A stretch of 6,867 nt of DNA from Candidatus Goldiibacteriota bacterium (GTDB lineage Bacteria; Oederibacteriota; PGYV01; DSYL01): positions 1 through 6,867 of the forward strand of contig JAOAAI010000176.1 of NCBI GenBank assembly GCA_026418955.1, in the 5' to 3' direction. Positions within the stretch are counted from its first letter, which is position 1; every line of letters begins with the position of its first letter. Shown piece after piece: positions 1 through 6,555 of the stretch. Below the pieces are notes generated by a model. It was not told the DNA's origin, did not search any database, and saw only the letters and a program-made list of their open reading frames with translations. A program made the translations under genes and the position numbers.

Positions 1-561
1 CAACTGGTCTGTCATAAAAAACTCAGCTATGATTCCCATATCTATTGTTGAATTAAAAAATGATTCATCCCCGAGCAGAGATAAATTGTATTTATAACAC
101 ATACCCAGTGAAACAATATCAAACATTTCTACTGCCAACCCTATTGCAAATTTATTATTTATTATTTTTTGAATTGAGGTATCATATATTGACCAATCTA
201 CAGGCGGCGAATCTCTGTTTATCTCAAATAAGGAATAAGAACCACCAATTTTTATTTTACCAAAAATCGGTTCGGTAAAAATAGCACCTATATAACCACA
301 ATGTATTTTTTCCATCCAAAATGAATATGCCCCTTGAACTTCATGACTTAAAATTGATGCCATACCTGCTGGATTATAATACAATCCATAAGTCCCATCA
401 GAAATAGTTGTAAAAGCCTCTGCCATTCCAACTGGTTTTGCAAACGGAGCTATTCTTAAAAAAACAGGGTTATAAGAATACAAAATATTTTTAATAAAAA
501 TAAAAAATAAAATGTAAATTAATATTTTTTTTTGTTCATCTTTTCGTGGTATTTTAAACAT
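1..561 (-). CDS. PorV/PorQ-like (UPF0164-type) outer-membrane protein, N-terminal part
   Basis: The reading frame is open from an ATG at 561 to the left edge, giving exactly 187 codons; the C-terminal part is outside the window. Residues 1-11 are polar and basic, about 12-29 are hydrophobic and look like a signal peptide with cleavage near residue 28-31. Next comes the hallmark of PorV/PorQ-type beta-barrel proteins: FAKPVGMAEAF (40-50), then a short acidic/polar link, then YYNPAGMA (61-68). After it alternating Gly/aromatic stretches such as KIKIGGSYSLF fit outer-membrane strands. Family members are FadL-like barrels of roughly 300-400 residues; PorV serves type IX secretion in Bacteroidota, but many homologues in other phyla have no known function, so no T9SS role is claimed. 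No clear Shine-Dalgarno precedes the ATG. The start is uncertain: a second ATG at 539 lies in another frame just before a nine-base A run. It is separated from the upstream operon by 94 bases. Confidence 0.82.
   Translation of the reverse strand, partial: MFKIPRKDEQKKILIYILFFIFIKNILYSYNPVFLRIAPFAKPVGMAEAFTTISDGTYGLYYNPAGMASILSHEVQGAYSFWMEKIHCGYIGAIFTEPIFGKIKIGGSYSLFEINRDSPPVDWSIYDTSIQKIINNKFAIGLAVEMFDIVSLGMCYKYNLSLLGDESFFNSTIDMGIIAEFFMTDQL
525..533 (-). repeat. Nine-base A homopolymer near the start of the PorV-like gene
   Basis: On the coding strand nine consecutive A bases occupy codons 10-13 of the PorV-like gene. A second ATG (539-537) sits immediately upstream in a different frame and reads only MNKKKY before a TAA. 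One added A would join that ATG to the hydrophobic signal-peptide frame, giving MNKKKILIYILFF. Such a run is prone to slippage in replication or transcription and to indel errors in sequencing or assembly. Confidence 0.6.
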
Positions 562-655
562 TTTAGTAATAAGTTCATAAATAGTTAAAATAACAACAAA
601 CTTATAAACTATGTTAGAACTATTTTATTAAGTATATTAAAACTATTTTAAAACT
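562..655. other. AT-rich intergenic gap, possible promoter region
   Basis: This is the only gap longer than 8 bases in the window. It is almost entirely A/T. On the coding (minus) strand I see several TATA-like strings but no convincing paired -35/-10 promoter, and no G/C-rich hairpin followed by a T run that would mark a terminator for the upstream cyclophilin gene. The 10-base string AACTATTTTA occurs twice on the plus strand, at 618-627 and 641-650. A separate promoter for the PorV-like gene is plausible from the spacing but is not shown. Confidence 0.35.
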
Positions 656-1222
656 TTATTTTTCAATAATATACACTTTTTTCATCTTATCACCTGCTCT
701 AATTTTATGAACCACATCCATACCTTCTATAACCTGACCAAAAACTGTATATTTTCCATCAAGAAAAGGAGCAGGAGCTAGACATATGTAAAACTGGCTT
801 CCAGCTGAATCAGGATCTTGAGCTCTTGCCATTGCAACTGTCCCTTCTAGATGAGGTCTATTATTAAATTCTGCTTTTATTGTATATCCAGGTCCACCTG
901 TGCCATTACCATAAGGGCATCCTCCCTGTATAACAAAACCCGGTTCATATCTGTGAAAAGTTAGTCCATCATAAAAATGTTTTTCAGCAAGGGATATAAA
1001 ATTAGCAACTGTATTAGGTGCATCTTGCTCAAAAAACTTGAATTTAATTGTTCCTTTTTCTGTTTCAATTACTGCAATTTTTTCTTTTGTATTTTCTGCT
1101 ATTCCTCCTTTACTGTTTTTAATTGGTTGAGGTTGAGATTTTTTACTAGAAATCTTGGAAGATTCACAACTAAAAATTATAACTGAAAAAACCAATAAAA
1201 AAGACAGAAATCTAAATCTCAT
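656..1222 (-). CDS. Cyclophilin-type peptidyl-prolyl cis-trans isomerase, lipoprotein
   Basis: This 188-residue protein should catalyse cis-trans isomerisation of X-Pro bonds in extracytoplasmic proteins. Residues 1-18 are a lipoprotein signal peptide with lipobox IFSC and acylated Cys19. Residues about 20-47 are a Ser/Lys/Pro/Gln-rich tether, and 48-188 are one complete cyclophilin domain. Visible active-site elements are FHRYEPGFVIQGG (89-101, with catalytic Arg91), GTVAMAR (127-133), SQFYI (142-146) and FLDGKYTVFG (153-162). The Trp and His of human cyclophilin A in that last block are Phe153 and Tyr158, as is common in bacterial members, which suggests weak cyclosporin binding. The start overlaps the end of the upstream flippase-like gene by 11 bases and is preceded by a strong Shine-Dalgarno inside that gene. 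Context suggests it folds envelope proteins, possibly the neighbouring membrane or outer-membrane proteins; this is inference. Confidence 0.95.
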   Translation of the reverse strand: MRFRFLSFLLVFSVIIFSCESSKISSKKSQPQPIKNSKGGIAENTKEKIAVIETEKGTIKFKFFEQDAPNTVANFISLAEKHFYDGLTFHRYEPGFVIQGGCPYGNGTGGPGYTIKAEFNNRPHLEGTVAMARAQDPDSAGSQFYICLAPAPFLDGKYTVFGQVIEGMDVVHKIRAGDKMKKVYIIEK

Positions 1223-2270
1223 TTTTCTCCTCCTCCTTTACTTTTATTAATTTTTGAAAATCCAAACCTTCTGTAACAATAAAAATTATACCAAGAAAAA
1301 TTATAGGTAGTAAAATCATTGAATGAATAATAACTATGTATGCTGTTGCTTCTTCTTTTGGATAAGAAAAAAGAAGCATTATCCCAACACCAAAAAATTC
1401 AAAAGGTCCAACCCCACCTGATGTTGAAGGTGCCATTATTGCAAAATTAGCAACAGCCATTATCAAAGCAACTAATAAAAAACTTATTTTTATATTCATG
1501 GCAATGGACATCAAATAATATGAAAAAACCTCCATTGTCCATGCAAGTGCTGAAAAGAATAAAACTATCATCATATCTTTTATATTTCTTAATATTCCAA
1601 ATCCTTCTATGAAAGTATCTATAATTTTATTAAATAATTCTGTTATTCTTTTAGGGAAAAAACTTATCAATTTATGAAAAAAATTTACTGTTTTTTCTTT
1701 TTTGTTTATCAAAAAAAAACATATAATAAACACTAATAAAAAAATCACACTACCCACAATGGCTAATAATGTTACAGCATCTTTTATTCCAAGCTGTATA
1801 CCAAACATATTAAAAGATAGTTGTTCTTTAGTTAATATTCTATAATCGTAATGAAATGCCATATAACCAATCAGAAAATAAAAAATCATTATTAATCCAT
1901 CAAAGATCCTTTCTATAACTATTGTAGCAAATGTTGATGATTTTGAAATATTTTTTTTAATCCCTGTAATATAAGCTCTTATGAATTCTCCGGCTCTAGC
2001 TGGCAAAATATTATTAAACATGAATCCCATAACAAGATAAGGAAAAAGTTCTTGTGGTTTTAAATGTTTTATATGTTTTAGTAAAAAATGCCATCTTATT
2101 GACCTTATATAATAACCAAAAATATAAATAATAAGTGTTATAAAAAAAATTTTTAAATTAATTGACCTGATAATGTTAAACAGTTTTTTAAAATCAATAC
2201 CGCGAAAAACAAAATACAGACATATAAGTGTAACTATCAATCCTATCCAGAATCTCTTCTTTTTTATCAT
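1212..2270 (-). CDS. UPF0104 / LPG_synthase_TM flippase-like membrane protein
   Basis: This 352-residue protein is almost all membrane, with about 7-8 hydrophobic segments (roughly 8-23, 41-57, 75-90, 115-138, 165-188, 233-258, 262-280, 288-302, 310-333). It carries the conserved blocks of the family that includes the membrane part of MprF, YbhN and archaeal AglD-like proteins: NNILPARAGEFIRAY (86-100), ERIFDG (120-125) and PSTSGGVGPFE (281-291). MprF's domain flips lysyl-phosphatidylglycerol; most stand-alone members have no proven substrate. Length matches stand-alone members (about 300-350 residues), and there is no fused synthase domain. Its ATG shares an ATGA with the stop of the polyprenyl-phosphate glycosyltransferase gene, so the two are probably made together. 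A role in moving or handling the lipid-linked sugar made by that enzyme is attractive but inferred. No good Shine-Dalgarno is seen, as expected for coupling. Confidence 0.9.
   Translation of the reverse strand: MIKKKRFWIGLIVTLICLYFVFRGIDFKKLFNIIRSINLKIFFITLIIYIFGYYIRSIRWHFLLKHIKHLKPQELFPYLVMGFMFNNILPARAGEFIRAYITGIKKNISKSSTFATIVIERIFDGLIMIFYFLIGYMAFHYDYRILTKEQLSFNMFGIQLGIKDAVTLLAIVGSVIFLLVFIICFFLINKKEKTVNFFHKLISFFPKRITELFNKIIDTFIEGFGILRNIKDMMIVLFFSALAWTMEVFSYYLMSIAMNIKISFLLVALIMAVANFAIMAPSTSGGVGPFEFFGVGIMLLFSYPKEEATAYIVIIHSMILLPIIFLGIIFIVTEGLDFQKLIKVKEEEKNEI
1227..1238 (-). promoter_or_regulatory. Ribosome binding site of the cyclophilin gene, inside the upstream gene
   Basis: The coding strand reads AAGGAGGAGGAG four bases before the ATG at 1222. 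It is also the coding sequence for Lys-Glu-Glu-Glu near the C-terminus of the flippase-like protein (residues 345-348). It fixes the start of the cyclophilin gene at 1222 and points to translational coupling across the 11-base gene overlap. Confidence 0.85.
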
Positions 2271-3088
2271 TTATTTTTATCCCATTTTTTTATTTTCTTT
2301 ATATAATAAGGGCTTAAAACATCTAATAAAGTCTTTGAAAATTTATCATATTTTTTAATCCCCCATTTATGCAGTAAAAATTCAAACATAACTTTTATTG
2401 TCTGTAGTCCATATATCACTGATCTAAAAAAATTAATAGATGATGCCTCTTTAAAATATCTCGTTGGGACAGGTATTTCTGATGTAGGAAACCCACGCAT
2501 TTCAACTTGTGCAATCATCTCAGTATCAAAAACAAAATCATCGGAATTTAAAGTAAATGGTATAGATAAAAGACATTTTCTACTATAAGCACGAAATCCT
2601 GAATGTAGTTCTGAATAATGTTTTCCTAATATAAAATTTTCAAACATTGTCAGCAATTTATTGGCTATATATTTATAAAGTGGCATTCCACCTTTCAATG
2701 CACCATGCCCTAGCATACGAGAACCAAGGACAAAATCAGCATGTCCTTCCATTATGGGTGCAATCATTTCAGGAACCAGACGTGAATCATACTGATAATC
2801 TGGATGCAACATCACTATGATATCCGCACCGTCACTTAATGCTTCTATATAACACGTTTTTTGATTAGAGCCATAACCCCTATTTTGCATATGCACAATA
2901 AATTTAATTCCGAGTTTTTTTGCAATTTCAACTGTTCTGTCTTTTGATCCATCATCAACAAGTATAACTTTATCCACTATGTGTTTTGGTAAATCTTTAT
3001 ATGTCTTTTCAAGCGTTTTTTCAGCATTGTATGCTGGCATCACAACTATTACTCTCGGTTTCTTTTTATTTTTCTTTATTTTTTTCAT
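2267..3088 (-). CDS. GT2 glycosyltransferase, polyprenyl-phosphate mannose/glucose synthase type
   Basis: This 273-residue soluble enzyme probably transfers a hexose from a nucleotide sugar to polyprenyl phosphate at the cytosolic membrane face. After a very basic N-terminus (KKIKKNKKK) comes a GT-A fold: VVMPAYNAEKTL (15-26), VDDGSKD (44-50), NRGYGSNQK (69-77), the metal-binding region LHPDYQYD (94-101), GSR (122-124), LHSGFRAYSR (161-170), FDTEMIAQ (187-194) and FKEASSINF (212-220). HPD in place of the usual DxD, and NQK after the Gly-rich turn, are typical of one bacterial/archaeal branch of DPM/DPG synthase-like proteins. No C-terminal transmembrane helices or fused GtrA domain are present, so it resembles the single-domain type, and a separate membrane partner follows. 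Seven bases separate it from the PA14-bearing glycosyltransferase upstream, whose likely lipid donor it makes. The sugar cannot be told from sequence. Confidence 0.92.
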   Translation of the reverse strand: MKKIKKNKKKPRVIVVMPAYNAEKTLEKTYKDLPKHIVDKVILVDDGSKDRTVEIAKKLGIKFIVHMQNRGYGSNQKTCYIEALSDGADIIVMLHPDYQYDSRLVPEMIAPIMEGHADFVLGSRMLGHGALKGGMPLYKYIANKLLTMFENFILGKHYSELHSGFRAYSRKCLLSIPFTLNSDDFVFDTEMIAQVEMRGFPTSEIPVPTRYFKEASSINFFRSVIYGLQTIKVMFEFLLHKWGIKKYDKFSKTLLDVLSPYYIKKIKKWDKNK

Positions 3089-3095
3089 AATATTT

Positions 3096-5324
3096 TTATT
3101 CCGGTATTAATACCTCACTTGGTACAACTTCCTCTTCCATTGCGCCTGGTTTTTTCCACCAAAATTGCATTTTAGAATAATTTATGCTTTCATAATATCT
3201 TAAAACAATCTTATGTAAACCTTTCGTAAGATATATTTTTGCAGCCATAGAATGCAAAGGAATATTACCAGGACTTTTGTTTTTTATTATAAGTTTATCA
3301 TTAATAAATAAATCAGAATAATCATTGGTTTTTGTTATAAAAGTATATTCACCAGGAACATCTATTTTTATTTTCCCTGTCCATTTTACAGAAAATTTAC
3401 CCATAACAGGGTCAACTGTCCAGTTAAAAAGAATAAAAGGATCAATACGTACAAATACCGGTGGATCCTTCCATTCTATTCCATAATAATAATGTCCTTT
3501 TAAACCATTTTTAATTGGTTTATCTTGATGTTTTTTTACATCTTCATATGGAACCTCATATGTAAAATAAAGAATTTTTTCCTTATAAAATTTATGTCTA
3601 AAATCTGAGTATTTACCATTTGGATACATTGATTTTAAAACAGGAACAAGTGGTAAATATTCATCATCCAAAATATAAACAAAATTTTTTTCAACCTTTG
3701 CTTTTATCGGTATCCACTCGGATGGTGAAAATTCAACAGAATTTTTATAAGGATATGTTGCAAATTTATAGGTATAACTATTCATCCATGCCGGATCAAT
3801 TATTGCTATGTAACTATCTCCGAGAGAATGTACATATCTTCCCATACTGTATTCATCAGATGAAAATTCTGCCCAACTACCAGGGTTATTTGCAAAACCA
3901 GTGAAATATTTTTCATAATTCTCATACCCAGAAATAAAAACTAAAAGTAATACAACAAATGTAAAAACTTTATTGTTATTCTTATGTAATAATTCTTCCA
4001 TGGCATGATATAAAACTTTAAAACCAATTATTGAAATAGTAAGAACCACTGGAATCAACCCAATAGTTCTATATGCCTGCGGCGATTCAATTGATAGTAA
4101 ACCTGCTTGAATCATTGATATAAAAAAAGAAAATATTAAAAAATTTAATGGATTAAATATTTTAAATAAAATAACCATAAATCCTGCAACAAAAAATATA
4201 CCTGTAACAAAGTCAAGCATGGGTTTTAAAGCATAATTATGTCTTGGATTGCCATCACCACTCCAGTTAAACATCATAAAAGTGCGCCATACATTTTCAA
4301 TATATAATTTTGACCAGTGTTTAGGTTGACCATCTTTTTCAACATATCTGCCACCTATTTCACGTAACATCTCAAGGTTGAATATAGATACAGCTGATTG
4401 TCTACTAGTGAAATACTGGGGATGTTTTACAGCATATTCAAAAAGAGGTAAACCAACAATAAAAAATGCAGCAAGTCCAATTAAAATCTTTTTCCAGTTA
4501 TTTTTGTAAAATTTAAAATCTTTAAACAAAATGTATAATCCAAAAATAAAAATAGCAACTGGTATAAGTCGTGATGCAAGATAAGTATATAATGATAATG
4601 CTGTTACAATACCAAGCATTATAAAATCAAAAATTTTACGTTCTTTATAGACTCTCCAAGCAAAATAAATACAAAGAATAACAAAAAATACAGTTAAAAT
4701 TCCTAAAAAGCCAATTCTTGAAAAATTAACATGCCACCTTAATGTCGCAATAAGAAAAGCTCCTATCAAAGCCAACCTTACACCATATAAATAACGTAAT
4801 AAAAAATAAAAAGCTGGTATACATAAAATACCAAAAATTATGGAAACAAGTCGTATCTGTAAAACACCAATTCCAAAAAATTTAAATGAAGCAGCAACAA
4901 AATACATATACATCGCAGCATTTTGTGTCCACCGCTCAATATATACCGGTAAACTAGTACCATCAAGAACTACGCCATTCATTATATTTATTGCCTCATT
5001 ACCATTCTGCCCTTCATCCCTGTAACAACCAGCAGGAATATCTTTTATCATATAAGTTCTGAAGAATATTCCAATCAATATTATTAAAAATAAAATCAAA
5101 AATTCTATTTTTTTATCTATTTTTTCTTCTTTTATTTTTTCTTTTTTTACTATGAAAAAAGAAAATATTAAAAATATTGCAGCCAAAGCCCAAAAAAGTA
5201 ACCCTAAAATAAGTTTTTTATTATCATACATAACATATTGTCCGATAAAAATAAATGTAAATGAAATAATAACAGGATAAAAAAGATTTAATTTATTTAT
5301 AAATGATATTTTTTTCTTTGACAT
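3096..5324 (-). CDS. GT-C (GT39/ArnT-like) membrane glycosyltransferase with C-terminal PA14 domain
   Basis: This 742-residue protein probably moves a sugar from a polyprenyl-phosphate carrier to an acceptor outside the cytoplasmic membrane. Residues about 12-60 form a two-helix N-terminal hairpin, 61-73 are a charged cytosolic linker, and 74-467 are a polytopic GT-C core. The first outer loop carries RDEGQNGNEA (102-111), whose Asp103/Glu104 fit the catalytic acidic position of GT39/GT83 enzymes. Other family-like blocks are FSRIGF (201-206), WSGDGNPRHNY (354-364) and SPQAYRTIGLIP (414-425). A soluble region (about 468-600) leads to a PA14 domain at 606-742. The start is supported by a Shine-Dalgarno (5334-5328) overlapping the stop of the gene upstream. 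The donor is probably made by the GT2 enzyme encoded next. GT-C and PA14 assignments are strong; acceptor and sugar are unknown. Confidence 0.9.
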   Translation of the reverse strand: MSKKKISFINKLNLFYPVIISFTFIFIGQYVMYDNKKLILGLLFWALAAIFLIFSFFIVKKEKIKEEKIDKKIEFLILFLIILIGIFFRTYMIKDIPAGCYRDEGQNGNEAINIMNGVVLDGTSLPVYIERWTQNAAMYMYFVAASFKFFGIGVLQIRLVSIIFGILCIPAFYFLLRYLYGVRLALIGAFLIATLRWHVNFSRIGFLGILTVFFVILCIYFAWRVYKERKIFDFIMLGIVTALSLYTYLASRLIPVAIFIFGLYILFKDFKFYKNNWKKILIGLAAFFIVGLPLFEYAVKHPQYFTSRQSAVSIFNLEMLREIGGRYVEKDGQPKHWSKLYIENVWRTFMMFNWSGDGNPRHNYALKPMLDFVTGIFFVAGFMVILFKIFNPLNFLIFSFFISMIQAGLLSIESPQAYRTIGLIPVVLTISIIGFKVLYHAMEELLHKNNNKVFTFVVLLLVFISGYENYEKYFTGFANNPGSWAEFSSDEYSMGRYVHSLGDSYIAIIDPAWMNSYTYKFATYPYKNSVEFSPSEWIPIKAKVEKNFVYILDDEYLPLVPVLKSMYPNGKYSDFRHKFYKEKILYFTYEVPYEDVKKHQDKPIKNGLKGHYYYGIEWKDPPVFVRIDPFILFNWTVDPVMGKFSVKWTGKIKIDVPGEYTFITKTNDYSDLFINDKLIIKNKSPGNIPLHSMAAKIYLTKGLHKIVLRYYESINYSKMQFWWKKPGAMEEEVVPSEVLIPE
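3099..3509 (-). other. PA14 domain at the C-terminus of the GT-C glycosyltransferase
   Basis: Residues 606-742 show the PA14 pattern: an opening NGLKGHYYYG, then DPFILFNW (623-630), FSVKWTGKIKIDVPGEYTF (644-662), NDYSDLFINDKLII (667-680), a KGLHKIVLRYYE strand (701-712), and FWWKKPG (721-727) before VPSEVLIPE at the end. PA14 is a beta-barrel found in carbohydrate-binding proteins, adhesins and toxins. Here it would lie outside the cytoplasmic membrane after the last transmembrane helix. A role in binding the glycan acceptor is inference. Confidence 0.85.
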
Positions 5325-5327
5325 ATA

Positions 5328-5334
5328 TCACCTC
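5328..5334 (-). promoter_or_regulatory. Ribosome binding site of the PA14-bearing glycosyltransferase gene
   Basis: The coding strand reads GAGGTGA just before the ATG at 5324, with six bases between its GAGG core and the ATG. It overlaps the TGA stop (5335-5333) of the gene upstream, so a terminating ribosome would cover the site. This supports both the chosen start and coupling. Confidence 0.8.
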
Positions 5335-6553
5335 ATCTTTCAAAAAATCTTTCCACATACATGTTATTATGTAAATATCTAATATCATTATTTTTTTCAA
5401 TTGCAAAAATAAATGTCCAGAATATATTATATAATATAAAAAATAATATCAAGCCAAATATCAAATTTTCTTTTGAAAATATTGAACTTTTTTTATTTAT
5501 TATTTCCACAATATAAAACATTCCATCCAGCCCTAAAAGAATTAATAGAAAGAAAAACGGAGCAATGATAAATAATGTATCTGTCTTTTCAGAGAAAATA
5601 GCAAATAACTCCATAAAAAAAGCAGCTATTGTAACTAATAACACGAAAGTTATGAATGAAATCTTTCTTTTTTTTATTTCATCAATATAACGCATATATA
5701 AAGAAATAAAAAATAAAATAGAAAAAAATGGTGGTATAAGTTTTGACCATAAAAAACCATCTTTGAAAAATGTATTAACAAAAAATGTTTTATTATTGAA
5801 AAATACATTTTTTTCAAAAAAAGTTGGTGAAAGTTCTTCTATAAAAACATAACCAGAAAATATCATACAGAATAAAATAAAAAATAAAAAAAGCATTAAA
5901 ATTTTTTTACCGTAATCTTCTCGCAATCGTTTCTCATTCATTGATAAAATAATATAAAAAAGAGAAGCCAAGCCATAAATAATGCCTGTGTAATTTGTTA
6001 GTAAAAGTAAAAAAGAAAATAAAATTGCGAATTTATAATCCTTTAAAGGAACATAAAAATAGATAAAATAAATATTTAAAACAAATAATAAATTTATAAG
6101 AACTATGTCGCCGCCTGAAAAGTTAGAAAGCATAATAGGAGCAGAAATTATAAAAATCAAAGTTGCCCAAATATTATATCTACTTTCAATATAATATGAA
6201 GCAATTTTATAAAATACAATTGAAATTAAAAGAAAAATAAAAAATGAAATAACATATAAAACTGGTATTATATTGTATTTTCCCACAATTTTTATAAGTA
6301 AAGAAACAAGTAAAGGATACATAAAACCATTTATTTCTTTAAGTCCCGGAATATTGCCACCTAAGTTTGACCAATTAGAGGCAGCCATTACATCTGCCTT
6401 TGTAAGTGAATGAAATGAATGTATTGAATAAAAGGTAAGATTGTTATTTTTGTAAAACATAGATATGAATGCTTGAAACAAGAAAACAAAAAGTATAGGT
6501 ATTATAATAATATTAATAGGCACATCGTTTAATAGTTTTATTTTGGATTTCAT
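5333..6553 (-). CDS. Polytopic membrane protein, probable divergent GT-C-type glycosyltransferase
   Basis: This 406-residue protein has about 9-11 hydrophobic segments (roughly 13-32, 78-90, 95-116, 127-142, 148-168, 175-202, 217-236, 270-288, 299-320, 327-349, 363-385). The order of one N-terminal helix, a large outer loop of about 45 residues and then packed helices matches GT-C enzymes. The loop holds KADVMAASNW (52-61), NIPGLKEINGFMYPLL (67-82) in the arrangement seen as D/E...A..l..G...g.yPll in GT39-like proteins, with Asp54 as a possible catalytic acid. It lacks the clear acidic pair seen in its 742-residue neighbour and has no C-terminal soluble domain, ending soon after the last helix. 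An inactive or accessory GT-C-like protein, or an unrelated polytopic protein, is possible. It lies 8 bases before the PA14-bearing gene and 2 bases after the gene on its other side, with a strong Shine-Dalgarno. Function is tentative. Confidence 0.75.
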   Translation of the reverse strand: MKSKIKLLNDVPINIIIIPILFVFLFQAFISMFYKNNNLTFYSIHSFHSLTKADVMAASNWSNLGGNIPGLKEINGFMYPLLVSLLIKIVGKYNIIPVLYVISFFIFLLISIVFYKIASYYIESRYNIWATLIFIISAPIMLSNFSGGDIVLINLLFVLNIYFIYFYVPLKDYKFAILFSFLLLLTNYTGIIYGLASLFYIILSMNEKRLREDYGKKILMLFLFFILFCMIFSGYVFIEELSPTFFEKNVFFNNKTFFVNTFFKDGFLWSKLIPPFFSILFFISLYMRYIDEIKKRKISFITFVLLVTIAAFFMELFAIFSEKTDTLFIIAPFFFLLILLGLDGMFYIVEIINKKSSIFSKENLIFGLILFFILYNIFWTFIFAIEKNNDIRYLHNNMYVERFFER

Positions 6554-6555
6554 TT

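Noticed and set aside
60..278. A 72-residue plus-strand reading frame at the left end
   Set aside because: It lies wholly antisense to the PorV-like gene, whose family motifs are clear; it has no Shine-Dalgarno and no recognisable product.
601..655. A transcription terminator after the cyclophilin gene
   Set aside because: Only weak A/T self-complementarity (AAAA-CTA-TTTT type) is present, with no stable G/C stem followed by a T run.
977..1186. A 69-residue plus-strand reading frame rich in Phe and Cys
   Set aside because: It is antisense to the cyclophilin lipoprotein, whose active-site motifs are intact; its composition is that of a reverse shadow.
2785..2809. HPD in place of the DxD metal-binding motif of the GT2 enzyme, possibly a dead enzyme
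   Set aside because: LHPDYQYD with NRGYGSNQK is typical of a known branch of polyprenyl-phosphate sugar synthase-like proteins, and the other motifs are intact.
3103..3114. Perfect 12-base palindrome GGTATTAATACC
   Set aside because: It lies in the last codons of the PA14-bearing gene, has no loop or T run, and one or two such palindromes are expected by chance in a window this size.
3620..3904. A 94-residue plus-strand reading frame
   Set aside because: It is antisense to the soluble region of the PA14-bearing glycosyltransferase and shows no motif or ribosome binding site.
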